This document shows, one piece after another, positions 50,078 to 59,230 of a stretch of 64,000 nt of DNA. Within the stretch, counting starts at the first letter, position 1, and every line of letters starts with the position of its first letter. The translations under genes were made by a program, and so were the position numbers. The notes beneath the pieces are model-generated. The model worked only from the letters and a program-made list of their open reading frames with translations, was not told the origin of the DNA and did no database searches. The DNA is taken from positions 62,001 through 126,000 of the forward strand of contig NZ_FQZU01000002.1 of assembly GCF_900142135.1 (NCBI RefSeq), in the 5' to 3' direction. This DNA is from Desulfatibacillum alkenivorans DSM 16219 (GTDB lineage: Bacteria; Desulfobacterota; Desulfobacteria; Desulfobacterales; Desulfatibacillaceae).

Positions 50078-53000
50078 TTATTCCTTTTTCCCCACGTCCT
50101 TCAACCCCAGTTTGTACATGCGGGAGTACAGGGTGGAGCGCTTCATGCCTAAAATTTCGGCAGCGCCGCCAGGGCCGTCGATGCGGCCTTTGGTTTTTTC
50201 CAGCACCTTGGTGATGTACCGGCGCTGCACCTCTTCCATGGTGGGCGCTCCGCTGAAAAAATCCCGGCCTTCGGCCTGGACTCCGCCCCGGATGTCCAGG
50301 GCGGGCCTGCGGCCTCCGGATAGAATCACGGCCCGTTCGATGACGTTTTTCAACTCCCTTACATTGCCCGGCCAGGTGTAGCCGGTCAGCATGTCTTCGT
50401 CCCGTCCGCTGAAGTTCAGGGGCTTGAAGCCGTATTTGGAGCAGTAATGGTCCAGAAAATGGCGGGCCAGCACAATCACGTCGTCCCCCCGCTCCCGTAA
50501 CGGGGGCAAAACCAGGTGGATGACGTTCAGCCGGTAATACAAATCCTGGCGGAACCGGCCCTGCTCCACCTCTTTTGCCAGGCTCCGGTTTGTGGCGGCC
50601 ACCAGCCGGAAGTCGGATTTGACGGCCTGGGCGCCTCCGACCCGGTGGAAGGTCCGGGACTCCAAAGCGCGGAGCAGCTTCACCTGGGTCTGGGGAGGCA
50701 GCTCGCCGATTTCGTCAATGAACAAGGTGCCTTCGTGGGCCATTTCGATCAAGCCCAACTTGCGGGAGTCCGCGCCGGTGAAAGCCCCTTTTTCGTGGCC
50801 GAAGAGCTCGCTTTCCACCAGGTTTTCCGGGATGGTGGTGGAGTCCACGGTCACCATGGGGCCTTTGGACCGGTTGCTGAAATGGTGAATGCGTTTGACC
50901 AGCAGCTCCTTGCCCGTGCCCGTCTCGCCGGTCACCAGGAGGGTGGCTTCTGACCGGGCCGCCATTTCCGCCTGCTCCAAAACTTGGAACATGGCTCTGG
51001 ACCGGGTGATGATGGAATCGTCCTTGCGCTGGCCGAACCGGATTTCCTTGAACGAGGCCAGGCGGCTGGCCTCCTGGCGCAGCCGGATGCACTCCACCAG
51101 ATTATGGACGTACCGGGCCAGGTGCTCCGCGCCCAGCTTGAGCAGGGAGTGGGGAACCAGGTCAAAGGCGTCGTTCACGTACATGCTTTCCAGGTATATG
51201 ACTCCCCGCAGATGTCCGGGGGCTATGATGGGCAGGGCCAGAGCCCGCCGGCGCCCGAGTTCGGCCGGGGCGTCCGGGTCCTGGGGAAGCCCCTCCACGA
51301 TCACCGCGTCCTCATGAAACGCCCTAACGGCCAGATCCAGGCTGGCGCGGAAGGACGGGGACCCGGTTTCCTGCCGGGACAGGTTGCAGCCCGTACGGAA
51401 AATCAGGGAGGCTTCGTCGTTGGGATCGGGGACGAACAGCACGCCCCGTTCGGCGATCAAAAGCAGCAGTTGCCTGCGGATGACCTCGTACAGCAGCTCC
51501 TCCTCGTCTTGGATTTGATCCAATACGTTGAGGGCGTTCATGTATCTGGCGATAAAATTCTCCAGGCTGTCTTCGGCTTCTTGCCAGCGCCCTTGCTCAT
51601 CCAGCAGACGTTGCAACTCCACGGGCAGCAGGTCCTTGTCCAGGCCCATGCCCCGGATTCTCTGCCAGACCTTGAAGGCCACGTCAGCAGCCTGCCCTTG
51701 GTTTCCTTCCGCAAGGTGCAGCATGGCCGCGGCGATGAAGGTTTTGTTTTGGGCGAACACCGCGCCGACCTTCTGAAATTGGCGAATGCTGGATTCAAAA
51801 TCCTCCATGGCCAATAGTGGGCTTTCCCCGTTGCGCAGCCGCTGCTCTCCCCGCAGACGCAGGCCCACGCCGTTTGAAAGCACTCCTTCCTGCTTCATGG
51901 CCCGTTCCATTTGCCGTTGATAATTCCATTTGCCCGGCGAGGCGTCCCGCTCCTGCCGGTTGAACTCGGGCAGCATGTCCACGATGAACAAACTGGAGAG
52001 CATGGGAGCGGTGGCGGCCTGCCGGCCCTCCACCAGGGCCTGGTGCAAAATGGCGAAGGATTCCTGGTTCCGGTCCTCGTAATAAGCGTGGATCGCCATG
52101 CCGGCCCGGGCGATGAACAGGGCGTATTCGTTGTTGGCTTGGGCTGCGTCCTTAAGCGCCTCCTGCAGGTGATGCAGGGCCTGGGGGTTTTTACGGGCCG
52201 TGGCCAGGGCCAGGCCCAGCAAAGCCCGGGCGATGCAAGCCACGGCGGACCACCCCATGTCGCGGGCGAGAATCCAGTAGGAGTGGAAAAAGCCCAGGGC
52301 CCGGGGAACCTGGCCGTTGAAAAACAGGGTAATGCCCAGGTTCCATAGGATGGTGGGGTAAAAAAGCAGCCGGTCCTGGTTTTGGGCGAAAGATTGCTCC
52401 GCCGTCTGAAAGTACCCGACGGCCTCCAAAAATTTTCCCTGGTGGATGCTGCAAAGCCCCAAAAATTCAGCCGCAGCCTTGTGGATGTCCGAATCCCCCA
52501 GGCGCTCCACTTCCTCCTTGCCCTGGATGAGCAAGGCCATGGCTTCGCCCGGCCGGCCGTAATAGGCCATGAGCCGCCCCATGTGCAGGCAGGCCAGAGC
52601 GTGGGAACGGTCGTCGCCCGAGTTTCTCGCCACGCCTATGGCGGTTTTCAGATAGGCGGACAACACCCGCATGCCCCGTCCCACGGCGTAGGAAAGGTTG
52701 GATAGCTCCAGGGTGGATTCGGTGTACAGCCGATCCACGCCGATTCGTCCCATGGTTATGTGGCTGTGGAGCATGGCCACGCCCCGGCTCAACCGCCGGT
52801 AGGCCTCGTCATGATCCTTTCTGGTCAGAGACTGGTGAGCCCGCTCCACCTCGATCTCTCCGGCCTTGTCCATCCTGCCCGCCCGGGCCTGAATCCGGGC
52901 CATGATTTCCGGCCCCAGGGATTCGGTCAGACCCAGATCTTCGATCTTGTCCGCCAGAAGTCCGTTCAGCCTGTCCGTGTTGCGCACTTCCAGGTCCAGC

Positions 53001-53221
53001 CGAATCTTCTCCGGCAGGCGGGAGCTCAAACGCAGCAACCCTTCCCCGGCTTCCTGTATCCATCCTTTTTCCCGGCAATGGGCCAGGAGCCGGTCCAGGG
53101 ACCGGGAGTCCACGGGCGCCAGAGCCTGGGCCACGGACTGGCTGACCGGGGCGCCCAATGTTTCCAGGGCGGTGAGGAATTGCCATTGGTTTTCCTGAAA
53201 CGGGGGCGGGGACGGGGGCAT
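50078..53221 (-). CDS. Sigma-54-dependent activator with TPR-like and GAF sensory domains
   Basis: 1047 residues. The N-terminal region (about 1-560) is helical with TPR-like repeats similar to MalT-type signal domains; a GAF-like domain follows (about 565-715). Next is a sigma-54 AAA+ domain with Walker A GETGTGKE, GAFTGA in the sigma-54 contact loop and Walker B LFIDEIGEL, then a Fis-type HTH (about 995-1040). GAFTGA is intact, so it should open sigma-54 promoters. The AAA+ part is switched on by ligand or protein contact, since no receiver domain is seen. ATG at 53221 has GGAG seven bases upstream. It is divergent from the AtuA operon, which has a perfect sigma-54 promoter. Confidence 0.9.
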   Translation of the reverse strand: MPPSPPPFQENQWQFLTALETLGAPVSQSVAQALAPVDSRSLDRLLAHCREKGWIQEAGEGLLRLSSRLPEKIRLDLEVRNTDRLNGLLADKIEDLGLTESLGPEIMARIQARAGRMDKAGEIEVERAHQSLTRKDHDEAYRRLSRGVAMLHSHITMGRIGVDRLYTESTLELSNLSYAVGRGMRVLSAYLKTAIGVARNSGDDRSHALACLHMGRLMAYYGRPGEAMALLIQGKEEVERLGDSDIHKAAAEFLGLCSIHQGKFLEAVGYFQTAEQSFAQNQDRLLFYPTILWNLGITLFFNGQVPRALGFFHSYWILARDMGWSAVACIARALLGLALATARKNPQALHHLQEALKDAAQANNEYALFIARAGMAIHAYYEDRNQESFAILHQALVEGRQAATAPMLSSLFIVDMLPEFNRQERDASPGKWNYQRQMERAMKQEGVLSNGVGLRLRGEQRLRNGESPLLAMEDFESSIRQFQKVGAVFAQNKTFIAAAMLHLAEGNQGQAADVAFKVWQRIRGMGLDKDLLPVELQRLLDEQGRWQEAEDSLENFIARYMNALNVLDQIQDEEELLYEVIRRQLLLLIAERGVLFVPDPNDEASLIFRTGCNLSRQETGSPSFRASLDLAVRAFHEDAVIVEGLPQDPDAPAELGRRRALALPIIAPGHLRGVIYLESMYVNDAFDLVPHSLLKLGAEHLARYVHNLVECIRLRQEASRLASFKEIRFGQRKDDSIITRSRAMFQVLEQAEMAARSEATLLVTGETGTGKELLVKRIHHFSNRSKGPMVTVDSTTIPENLVESELFGHEKGAFTGADSRKLGLIEMAHEGTLFIDEIGELPPQTQVKLLRALESRTFHRVGGAQAVKSDFRLVAATNRSLAKEVEQGRFRQDLYYRLNVIHLVLPPLRERGDDVIVLARHFLDHYCSKYGFKPLNFSGRDEDMLTGYTWPGNVRELKNVIERAVILSGGRRPALDIRGGVQAEGRDFFSGAPTMEEVQRRYITKVLEKTKGRIDGPGGAAEILGMKRSTLYSRMYKLGLKDVGKKE

Positions 53222-53288
53222 GGGGCTTCTCCATGGTTAGGGTTGGGGGGATTATGGCCGGAAAAGGGGGTTTCGGTCAAGGAAATTC

Positions 53289-53322
53289 GCCGATATATCG
53301 GCAATTACGCCGATATACCGGC
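53289..53322. promoter_or_regulatory. Paired palindromes, likely activator-binding sites (UAS)
   Basis: GCCGATATATCGGC (53289-53302) is a perfect palindrome and GCCGATATACCGGC (53309-53322) differs by one base. Centres are 20 bp apart, about two helical turns. They lie about 75-110 bp upstream of the sigma-54 promoter and about 70-100 bp from the activator start, the usual place for enhancer sites of such activators. Confidence 0.72.
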
Positions 53323-53396
53323 ATGAAGGGGGCGGCTCAAGGATGAATACTTTTAGAATTAATCATTAAATCAAACCGTTAAAAAATTGGCAGCCC

Positions 53397-53413
53397 CTGG
53401 CACGCTCCTTGCT
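53397..53413 (+). promoter_or_regulatory. Sigma-54 promoter of the AtuA operon
   Basis: CTGGCACG-CTCC-TTGCT matches the -24/-12 consensus at all key bases: GG at 53399-53400 and GC at 53411-53412, exactly ten bases apart. Transcription should start near 53424, about 110 bases before the AtuA-like ATG. Confidence 0.88.
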
Positions 53414-53532
53414 CAAATAAAAAAGCACCGGATCGTCCCCCCGGGCGATTGCTGTACCGCCGGGCCGGTCAAACCCGGCGCTGTCAGGCCTTATCCATAA
53501 ATTCAAACAATCTAATTATTGAGGTGCACATT

Positions 53533-55308
53533 ATGGCCGAGCCAAAGACGTTATTTGACGATAAACTCATCATCGCCAATTGCAGCGGCTTCTTCGGAGA
53601 CCGTTTTTCCGCAGCCAGGGAAATGGTGGAAGGGGGCCCCATTGACATCCTGAGCGGCGACTATCTGGCGGAGCTCACCATGGCCATCCTGGTGCGCCAG
53701 ACCATGAAAGACCCCACCAAAGGCTACGCCCATACCTTCCTGAAGCAAATGGAGCAGATCATGGGCCAATGCCTGGATAAAAACATCCGGGTGGTCTCCA
53801 ACGCCGGAGGCCTGAACCCCAAAGGCCTGGCCGACGAGCTGCAGAGGGTGGCGGGCGAATTGGGGCTGCACCCCAAAATCGCTTATATTGAAGGGGATAA
53901 CATTCTTCCCCGCATCGCCGAGTTGCAGGAGCAGGGCGAAAATTTCGCCCACCTGGACAAAGGCGTTCATTTGAAAGACGCCGGCGCCATGCCCATCACC
54001 GCCAACGCCTATTTCGGCGGCTGGGGAGTGGTGGAAGCCCTGTCCCAGGGCGCGGACATCGTGGTGGGCGGCCGCCTGGCCGACGCCGCCGTGGTCATGG
54101 GGCCCGCCGCCTGGAAATTCGGATGGAAACGGGACGACTGGGACAAACTGGCCGGCGCCGCCGTGGCCGGGCACATCATCGAGTGCAGCGGCCAGGCCAC
54201 CGGAGGCAATTACTCCTTTATCGACGAAGTCCCTTCCTACGACAACGTGGGCTTTCCCATCGCCGAAATGCACGAGGACGGCTCCTTCGTCATCACCAAG
54301 CATCCCAACACCGGCGGCCTGGTTTCCGTGGGCACGGTTACGGCCCAGCTTCTTTATGAAGTCCGCGAGCCCAGATACCTGACTCCGGATGTGGGCGCCC
54401 GGTTCGATACCATCCGGATCAAGCAGCAGGGCCAGGATCGGGTGGAAGTCTCCGGCGTATGCGGCGAGCCTCCCCCGGACACCACCAAGGTCTGCATCAA
54501 CAACCTGGACGGCCACACCAACTCATTCACCGTGTTGTTGACGGGCCTGGATATTGAGAAAAAGGCGAAAATTCTGGAAAACGCCCTGTTCAACAGCATC
54601 GGCGGCAAGGAGCAGTTCCGCAAGGCCGAGGTTCAGCTCATCCGCACGGACCGTGAAAACCCGGCCTCCAACGAAGAGGCCTTCGCCTACCTGCGCCTGT
54701 CCGTCCTGGACCCGGACCCGAAAAAAGTCGGGCTGTTCTCGGCCAAGCTCGTGGAACTGGCCTTGTGCAACATTCCCGGATTCACCGGAACCGCGCCCCC
54801 GGCCAAGGGCCGTCCGGTAATCCAGCATTGGCCTACCCTGGTCTCCAGGGACAAGGTGGTCCAGAAGCTCTTTTTTGACGGCAAGGAAATGGAGATCGAG
54901 CCCGCGCCCATGGGCCGGGAATTCCCTCCGGTGAAAAGCCTGGAAGTCTCCATCCCGCCCGTCCCTTCGGACGAAAAGGTCGCGGCCCCTCTGGGCCGGG
55001 TGTTCGCCACGCGGTCCGGCGACAAAGGCGGAAACGCCAACCTGGGCGTGTGGGGCAAAACCCCCGAGGCCTATGCGTTTTTGCAGGATTTTCTCACCGT
55101 GGACAAGCTGAAGGAAATCCTGACCGACATGGCCGGGTATGAAATCGAACGTTACGAGCTGCCAAACCTGTTGGCGCTCAATTTTTATATCATTGGCGTG
55201 CTTGGGGACGGAGTATCCGCGTCCCTGCGAATGGATCCGCAGGCTAAAACCCTCGGGGAGTATCTGCGGGCGAAAACCGCGGACATTCCCCGATCATTGT
55301 TACCATGA
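53533..55308 (+). CDS. AtuA-like (DUF1446) protein
   Basis: 591 residues. An N-terminal DUF1446 core (about 8-455) starts IIANCSGFFGDRFSAA and has VVSNAGGLNPKGLADEL and IVVGGRLADAAVVMGPAAW. A C-terminal AtuA-type domain (about 480-590) has VFATRSGDKGGNANLGVWG. AtuA is needed for acyclic terpene (citronellol/geraniol) breakdown in Pseudomonas but its reaction is unknown. It is followed by acyl-CoA ligases and a crotonase, so a similar route for a branched or isoprenoid acid is a fair inference. ATG at 53533 follows GAGGTG. It is the first gene after the sigma-54 promoter; 14 bases separate it from the ligase. Confidence 0.85.
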   Translation: MAEPKTLFDDKLIIANCSGFFGDRFSAAREMVEGGPIDILSGDYLAELTMAILVRQTMKDPTKGYAHTFLKQMEQIMGQCLDKNIRVVSNAGGLNPKGLADELQRVAGELGLHPKIAYIEGDNILPRIAELQEQGENFAHLDKGVHLKDAGAMPITANAYFGGWGVVEALSQGADIVVGGRLADAAVVMGPAAWKFGWKRDDWDKLAGAAVAGHIIECSGQATGGNYSFIDEVPSYDNVGFPIAEMHEDGSFVITKHPNTGGLVSVGTVTAQLLYEVREPRYLTPDVGARFDTIRIKQQGQDRVEVSGVCGEPPPDTTKVCINNLDGHTNSFTVLLTGLDIEKKAKILENALFNSIGGKEQFRKAEVQLIRTDRENPASNEEAFAYLRLSVLDPDPKKVGLFSAKLVELALCNIPGFTGTAPPAKGRPVIQHWPTLVSRDKVVQKLFFDGKEMEIEPAPMGREFPPVKSLEVSIPPVPSDEKVAAPLGRVFATRSGDKGGNANLGVWGKTPEAYAFLQDFLTVDKLKEILTDMAGYEIERYELPNLLALNFYIIGVLGDGVSASLRMDPQAKTLGEYLRAKTADIPRSLLP

Positions 55309-55322
55309 CATAAGGAGGGAGT

Positions 55323-56900
55323 ATGAGCGAGATTATCCAAGCCAACACCGTAGGCGAAGCCCTGGAAACGGCCGCATCCAAACGGCCCGGCAGCCCCATG
55401 TTTTATTACGAGGACAAGGAGTATTCCTACGCCTCAGTGAATGAAACCGCGGATCGGGTTGCCATGGCTCTGTTGAAGATGGGGTTTGTCCGCGGGGATA
55501 AAATAGGCATCATCGGCCTTAATCAGCCGGAGTGGCTGTACATGTACTTCGGCGCGGTGAAAATCGGCGTGGTAATCACCGGGCTCAGCGTGCGGTATCG
55601 GGATACGGAGTTGGAATACATCCTGAACCAGAGCGAAACCCGGGCCGTGCTTACGCTCGCCTCCCTCGGCGAAATGAATTACGTCAGCTTTTTCGAAGGA
55701 TTCAAGCCCCGCATTCCCAAGGTCAAGGAGTTCATATTCATGGGCGGGCCGGGCTTTAAAGGGAGTTTCTCCTTTGAAGACATGCTGGAAACCGAAATCG
55801 ACAAAACCAGGCTGGACCAGGCAAAAGCCGCCGTGGAGCCGGACGACGCCATCATGATCATCTACACTTCCGGCACCACGGGCGTTCCCAAGGGCGCGGT
55901 GTTAAGCCACAAAAGCCAGTTGGCTTCCGCGCGGGGACAGGCCGTGCACACCTCCACCTGCCCGGACGACAACGTGGCCCTGGCTTTGCCCTTCAACCAC
56001 GTGGGCGGCATTACCTGCGGCGCGATCACCAGCCTTTTGGGCATGGGCAAGTACATACTCATCCCCATGTTCAGCCCGGACCACATTGCAGCCCAGATTA
56101 AAAAATACGGATTCACCACCGCCAGCGGCGTTCCGACCATGCATGCCCTGGTGTTGATGAACGAAGCCTATCAGGCCCTGGATCTTTCCCAGTGCCGCAT
56201 GGCCATTGTGGGCGGCTCCAACGCCGACGACACGCTTCTTAAAAAGATGTACGACTCCTATCCCAACGCAAGGGTCATGAACCTTTACGGCCTGAGCGAA
56301 ACCTCCGGCGCCGTGGTTTTAAGCCCCTGGGACGGAGACTTTGAAACCACCCTCAAATCCATCGGCAAGCCCATTGCGGATTTTGAAGTCAAGGTGGTGG
56401 ACGAGTTGGGAAAGGAAGTCGCCCTGGGAGAAACCGGCGAACTGTGCTTCAAAGGCGACGCCGTAACCAAAGGCTATTACAACATGCCGGAGAAAACCGC
56501 CGAAACCTTCAGGGACGGCTGGCTGCACACCGGCGACATGGGATACCTGGACGAAGAAGGCTTCATCTACCTGAGGGGCCGCAAAAAGGAAATGTACATC
56601 CAGGGCGGATTCAACGTCTATCCCGTGGAAGTGGAAAACCTCATAGCACGCCATCCCAAAGTGGCCATGGTGGCCGGAATCGGCGTGCCCGACGAATACC
56701 TGGGAGAGGTGGGGCGCTACTACATTGTACCGTACCCGGACGCCAATCCCACGGAAGAGGAGATCAAGGCCTTCTGCAAGGAGCATTTGGCGGATTACAA
56801 GGTCCCCAGGGAGATCGTTTTCAGGGCGGAGCTGCCGTTGACGCCCGCCGGAAAAATTCAGAAGTCCAAGTTGGAGGAAGAAGCAAAAGAAGGGAAATAA
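55323..56900 (+). CDS. Acyl-CoA ligase (AMP-forming), AtuA operon
   Basis: 525 residues. The ANL adenylate domain has the P-loop-like YTSGTTGVPKG (181-191), a Tyr-Gly motif in NLYGLSET (about 319-326), TGDMGYLD (about 404-411), GRKKEMYIQGG and a C-terminal catalytic Lys in PAGKIQK. It would activate a carboxylic acid as its CoA thioester with ATP. The substrate is probably medium or branched chain by context. It follows AtuA by 14 bases, with AAGGAGGG before ATG. An inverted repeat directly follows its stop. Confidence 0.9.
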   Translation: MSEIIQANTVGEALETAASKRPGSPMFYYEDKEYSYASVNETADRVAMALLKMGFVRGDKIGIIGLNQPEWLYMYFGAVKIGVVITGLSVRYRDTELEYILNQSETRAVLTLASLGEMNYVSFFEGFKPRIPKVKEFIFMGGPGFKGSFSFEDMLETEIDKTRLDQAKAAVEPDDAIMIIYTSGTTGVPKGAVLSHKSQLASARGQAVHTSTCPDDNVALALPFNHVGGITCGAITSLLGMGKYILIPMFSPDHIAAQIKKYGFTTASGVPTMHALVLMNEAYQALDLSQCRMAIVGGSNADDTLLKKMYDSYPNARVMNLYGLSETSGAVVLSPWDGDFETTLKSIGKPIADFEVKVVDELGKEVALGETGELCFKGDAVTKGYYNMPEKTAETFRDGWLHTGDMGYLDEEGFIYLRGRKKEMYIQGGFNVYPVEVENLIARHPKVAMVAGIGVPDEYLGEVGRYYIVPYPDANPTEEEIKAFCKEHLADYKVPREIVFRAELPLTPAGKIQKSKLEEEAKEGK

Positions 56901-56906
56901 CCGGTT

Positions 56907-56989
56907 AGGGGGCATGATTCGAGATCGGAAGGCCCGGGCTTTTTTCCGGGGGGATAGGCGTCCCGGCCCCGTCTGAATCATGCTCCCCT
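56907..56989. repeat. Imperfect 83-bp inverted repeat after the ligase gene
   Basis: Arms AGGGGGCATGATTC (56907-56920) and GAATCATGCTCCCCT (56975-56989) differ by a one-base gap. Within is CCCGGGC-TTTTTT-CCGGGG. It may be an operon-end structure or a small inserted element. Confidence 0.6.
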
Positions 56990-57103
56990 ACTTAATCCCC
57001 GCCATGCGCTTCCCCCAAAATTTAAACGTATTTTCGCTTGCCGGAATCTTTATATCCTGTTAATATTTAATCTCTTGTTTTAATTTAAGATTTCATTTTA
57101 CAT

Positions 57104-57132
57104 TTTCCCGCAAAGGGCGTGGGTGCGGGAAA
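57104..57132. promoter_or_regulatory. Inverted repeat TTTCCCGCA-N11-TGCGGGAAA
   Basis: Perfect 9-bp arms at 57104-57112 and 57124-57132, 75 bases before the second ligase gene. The upstream 50 bases are AT-rich. Probably an operator or leader hairpin for that gene. The only promoter-like boxes here (TTGTTT, 17 bases, TTACAT) are weak. Confidence 0.5.
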
Positions 57133-57206
57133 GTTTTCCTTTCGTCATTACAGACCGTTAGACCAAGTTCTCTCACAAAAACCTACAGACGTATTCGGGG
57201 GGAAGT

Positions 57207-59072
57207 ATGCAGGAAATCAGGATTGCTTCGGTTGCAGACGTGGAGGAACTGGAAAAAGTTCCTTTTGAACAAAGGCTTAAGGCGAAAAACACCTACGAAA
57301 TGCTTAAACTGGGAGCAGAGGTCGATCCCAATGCTCCGGCCATGAGCTTTATGCTTTCCGGGGAGACGTACAACAGCCCCATGACCGTGAACTACGCCGA
57401 GTTCTGGCGCAAAATCAACCAGACGGCCAACATGTTCCACGACTTGGGCATTGGCCCTACGGACGTCATTACCTACCTGCTGCCCAACCTGCCCCACACC
57501 CATTACATCCTATGGGGCGGAGAGGCCGCGGGCGTGGTCAACCCCATCAATCCCATGCTGGAGGCGCACACCATAGCCGACATCTGCGAAGCCGCCGGAA
57601 CCAAGGTCCTGGTGGCCCTGGGCGAGGTTCCCGGTTCCGACATCTGGGAGAAGGCGGAAATGGTCCGGGAGAAAGTGTCCGGCATCCAAAAGATCGTGCG
57701 GGTGTTCGGCGCCGGCGATGAAGCCAACAATATCGTGGGCTTTGATGAAGTGATCGAAAACTACAACGGAGACTCCCTGGACTCGGGCCGGGAAATTCAG
57801 CCCCAGGACATCGCCTCGCTCTTCCATACCGGAGGCACCACGGGCACGCCCAAGCTGGCGCCCCACACCCATTACAACGAAGTCGCCATGGCAACCATGA
57901 TGACCATGAGCGGCATCATGAAAAGCTCCGACACCCTGCTGTGCGGCCTGCCTTTGTTTCATGTAAACGGGGTGATGGTCACGGGCGGAGCTCCCTTTTC
58001 CATAGGCGCCCACGTGGTTCTGCTTTCCCCCCAGGGATACCGGGATCCCGGCGTGCTCATGAATTTTTTCAAGATCGTGGAATTCTACAAAGCCGCGTTC
58101 TTCTCCTGCGTGCCCACGGTCCTGTCCGTCCTTTTGGACATCCCAACCGGCGATGCGGACATATCGTCCCTCCAGTTCGCCCTGTGCGGCGCCGCGCCCC
58201 TGTCCGTGGAGCTGATTCAGCGCTTCGAGGCTCACACCAAGATGAAAGTCCTGGAAGGCTACGGCCTCACCGAAGGCACCACCGCCTCCTGCGTCAACCC
58301 GCCCGAGGGCGAGCAGCGGGTGGGCTCCATCGGCATCCGCCTGCCGTACCAGGAAATGAAAATCATGATCCCCACCTCCACCGGCGCCAAGGAAGCCGCG
58401 CCCAATGAAATCGGCGCCGTGTGCATCAAGGGCCCCAACGTGTTCACCGGATACCTGGACCAAACCAAAAACACGGATATCTGGATGAAGGAAGGCTGGT
58501 TCAACACCGGCGACCTGGGCCGTCAGGACGAGGACGGCTATTTTTGGCTCACCGGCCGGCAAAAGGACCTGATCATCCGCGGCGGGCATAATATCGACCC
58601 GGCCGCCATCGAAGAGCCCCTGTACCGCCTCATGGGCGTCCAGGTGGCTGCGGCCGTGGGCAGGCCCGACGCCCATGCAGGCGAGGTGCCCGTGGCTTTC
58701 GTCCAACTCCAGCAAGGCTCCGAGCTGACCAAAGAGGAAATCGAGGCCCACCTGCAAAAGGAAATCGGGGAGCGGGCCGCCATTCCCAAGGAAGTCTACA
58801 TTCTGGAGGAAATTCCTCTCACCCCGGTGGGCAAAATATTCAAGCCCAGCCTGCGCCACGAAGCCGTTCGTCTGGCCTATTTGGATGAAGTCCAAAAAAT
58901 CGAAAACATGTTCGAATCCGTGGACGTGACCGTCAATGAGGACAAGGTCCATGGAACCAAGGCCCTCATTAAGGTGAAGCCCATGGCCGGAGTGACCGAG
59001 GATCAAGCCTGGAAGGCGGTCAACGACGCCCTGGCCCGGTTCACCGTGCGTTACGACATTCAAACGGAGTAG
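57207..59072 (+). CDS. Acyl-CoA synthetase (AMP-forming)
   Basis: 621 residues, an ANL enzyme a little longer than the first. Motifs: FHTGGTTGTPKLAPH (about 206-220), EGYGLTEGT (about 349-357), TGDLGRQDEDGY (about 434-445) and the C-terminal Lys in PVGKIFK (about 545-551). The C-terminus runs about 60 residues past the usual end. Like the first ligase it would make an acyl-CoA; its substrate may differ because the two share only general motifs. It lies 306 bases after the first ligase with its own likely control region. GGGGGG precedes the ATG. Confidence 0.88.
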   Translation: MQEIRIASVADVEELEKVPFEQRLKAKNTYEMLKLGAEVDPNAPAMSFMLSGETYNSPMTVNYAEFWRKINQTANMFHDLGIGPTDVITYLLPNLPHTHYILWGGEAAGVVNPINPMLEAHTIADICEAAGTKVLVALGEVPGSDIWEKAEMVREKVSGIQKIVRVFGAGDEANNIVGFDEVIENYNGDSLDSGREIQPQDIASLFHTGGTTGTPKLAPHTHYNEVAMATMMTMSGIMKSSDTLLCGLPLFHVNGVMVTGGAPFSIGAHVVLLSPQGYRDPGVLMNFFKIVEFYKAAFFSCVPTVLSVLLDIPTGDADISSLQFALCGAAPLSVELIQRFEAHTKMKVLEGYGLTEGTTASCVNPPEGEQRVGSIGIRLPYQEMKIMIPTSTGAKEAAPNEIGAVCIKGPNVFTGYLDQTKNTDIWMKEGWFNTGDLGRQDEDGYFWLTGRQKDLIIRGGHNIDPAAIEEPLYRLMGVQVAAAVGRPDAHAGEVPVAFVQLQQGSELTKEEIEAHLQKEIGERAAIPKEVYILEEIPLTPVGKIFKPSLRHEAVRLAYLDEVQKIENMFESVDVTVNEDKVHGTKALIKVKPMAGVTEDQAWKAVNDALARFTVRYDIQTE

Positions 59073-59091
59073 CCTCGGATTATAGTCCGGT

Positions 59092-59120
59092 TTGGCATAA
59101 GCGCGTTGGGGGTATATAAT
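59092..59120 (+). promoter_or_regulatory. Strong sigma-70-type promoter of the crotonase gene
   Basis: TTGGCA (59092-59097), exactly 17 bases, consensus TATAAT (59115-59120). Transcription would start near 59127, giving a leader of about 104 bases. So this gene can be read without the sigma-54 promoter upstream. Confidence 0.75.
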
Positions 59121-59230
59121 AGCCGGTGAATTGGACCGGATATTTACCCTCAATGCGCTTTGTTTTCAGCAAAGCAGGTTTTTTACAAGCAGCTCTCTGC
59201 AAGGGGCTGTTTAATTTAAGGAGCAAGATC

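Noticed and set aside
59132-59148. A FadR-like site before the crotonase gene
   Set aside because: Only about 9 of 17 positions match the consensus and the GGT/ACC core is broken, unlike the site at 37893.
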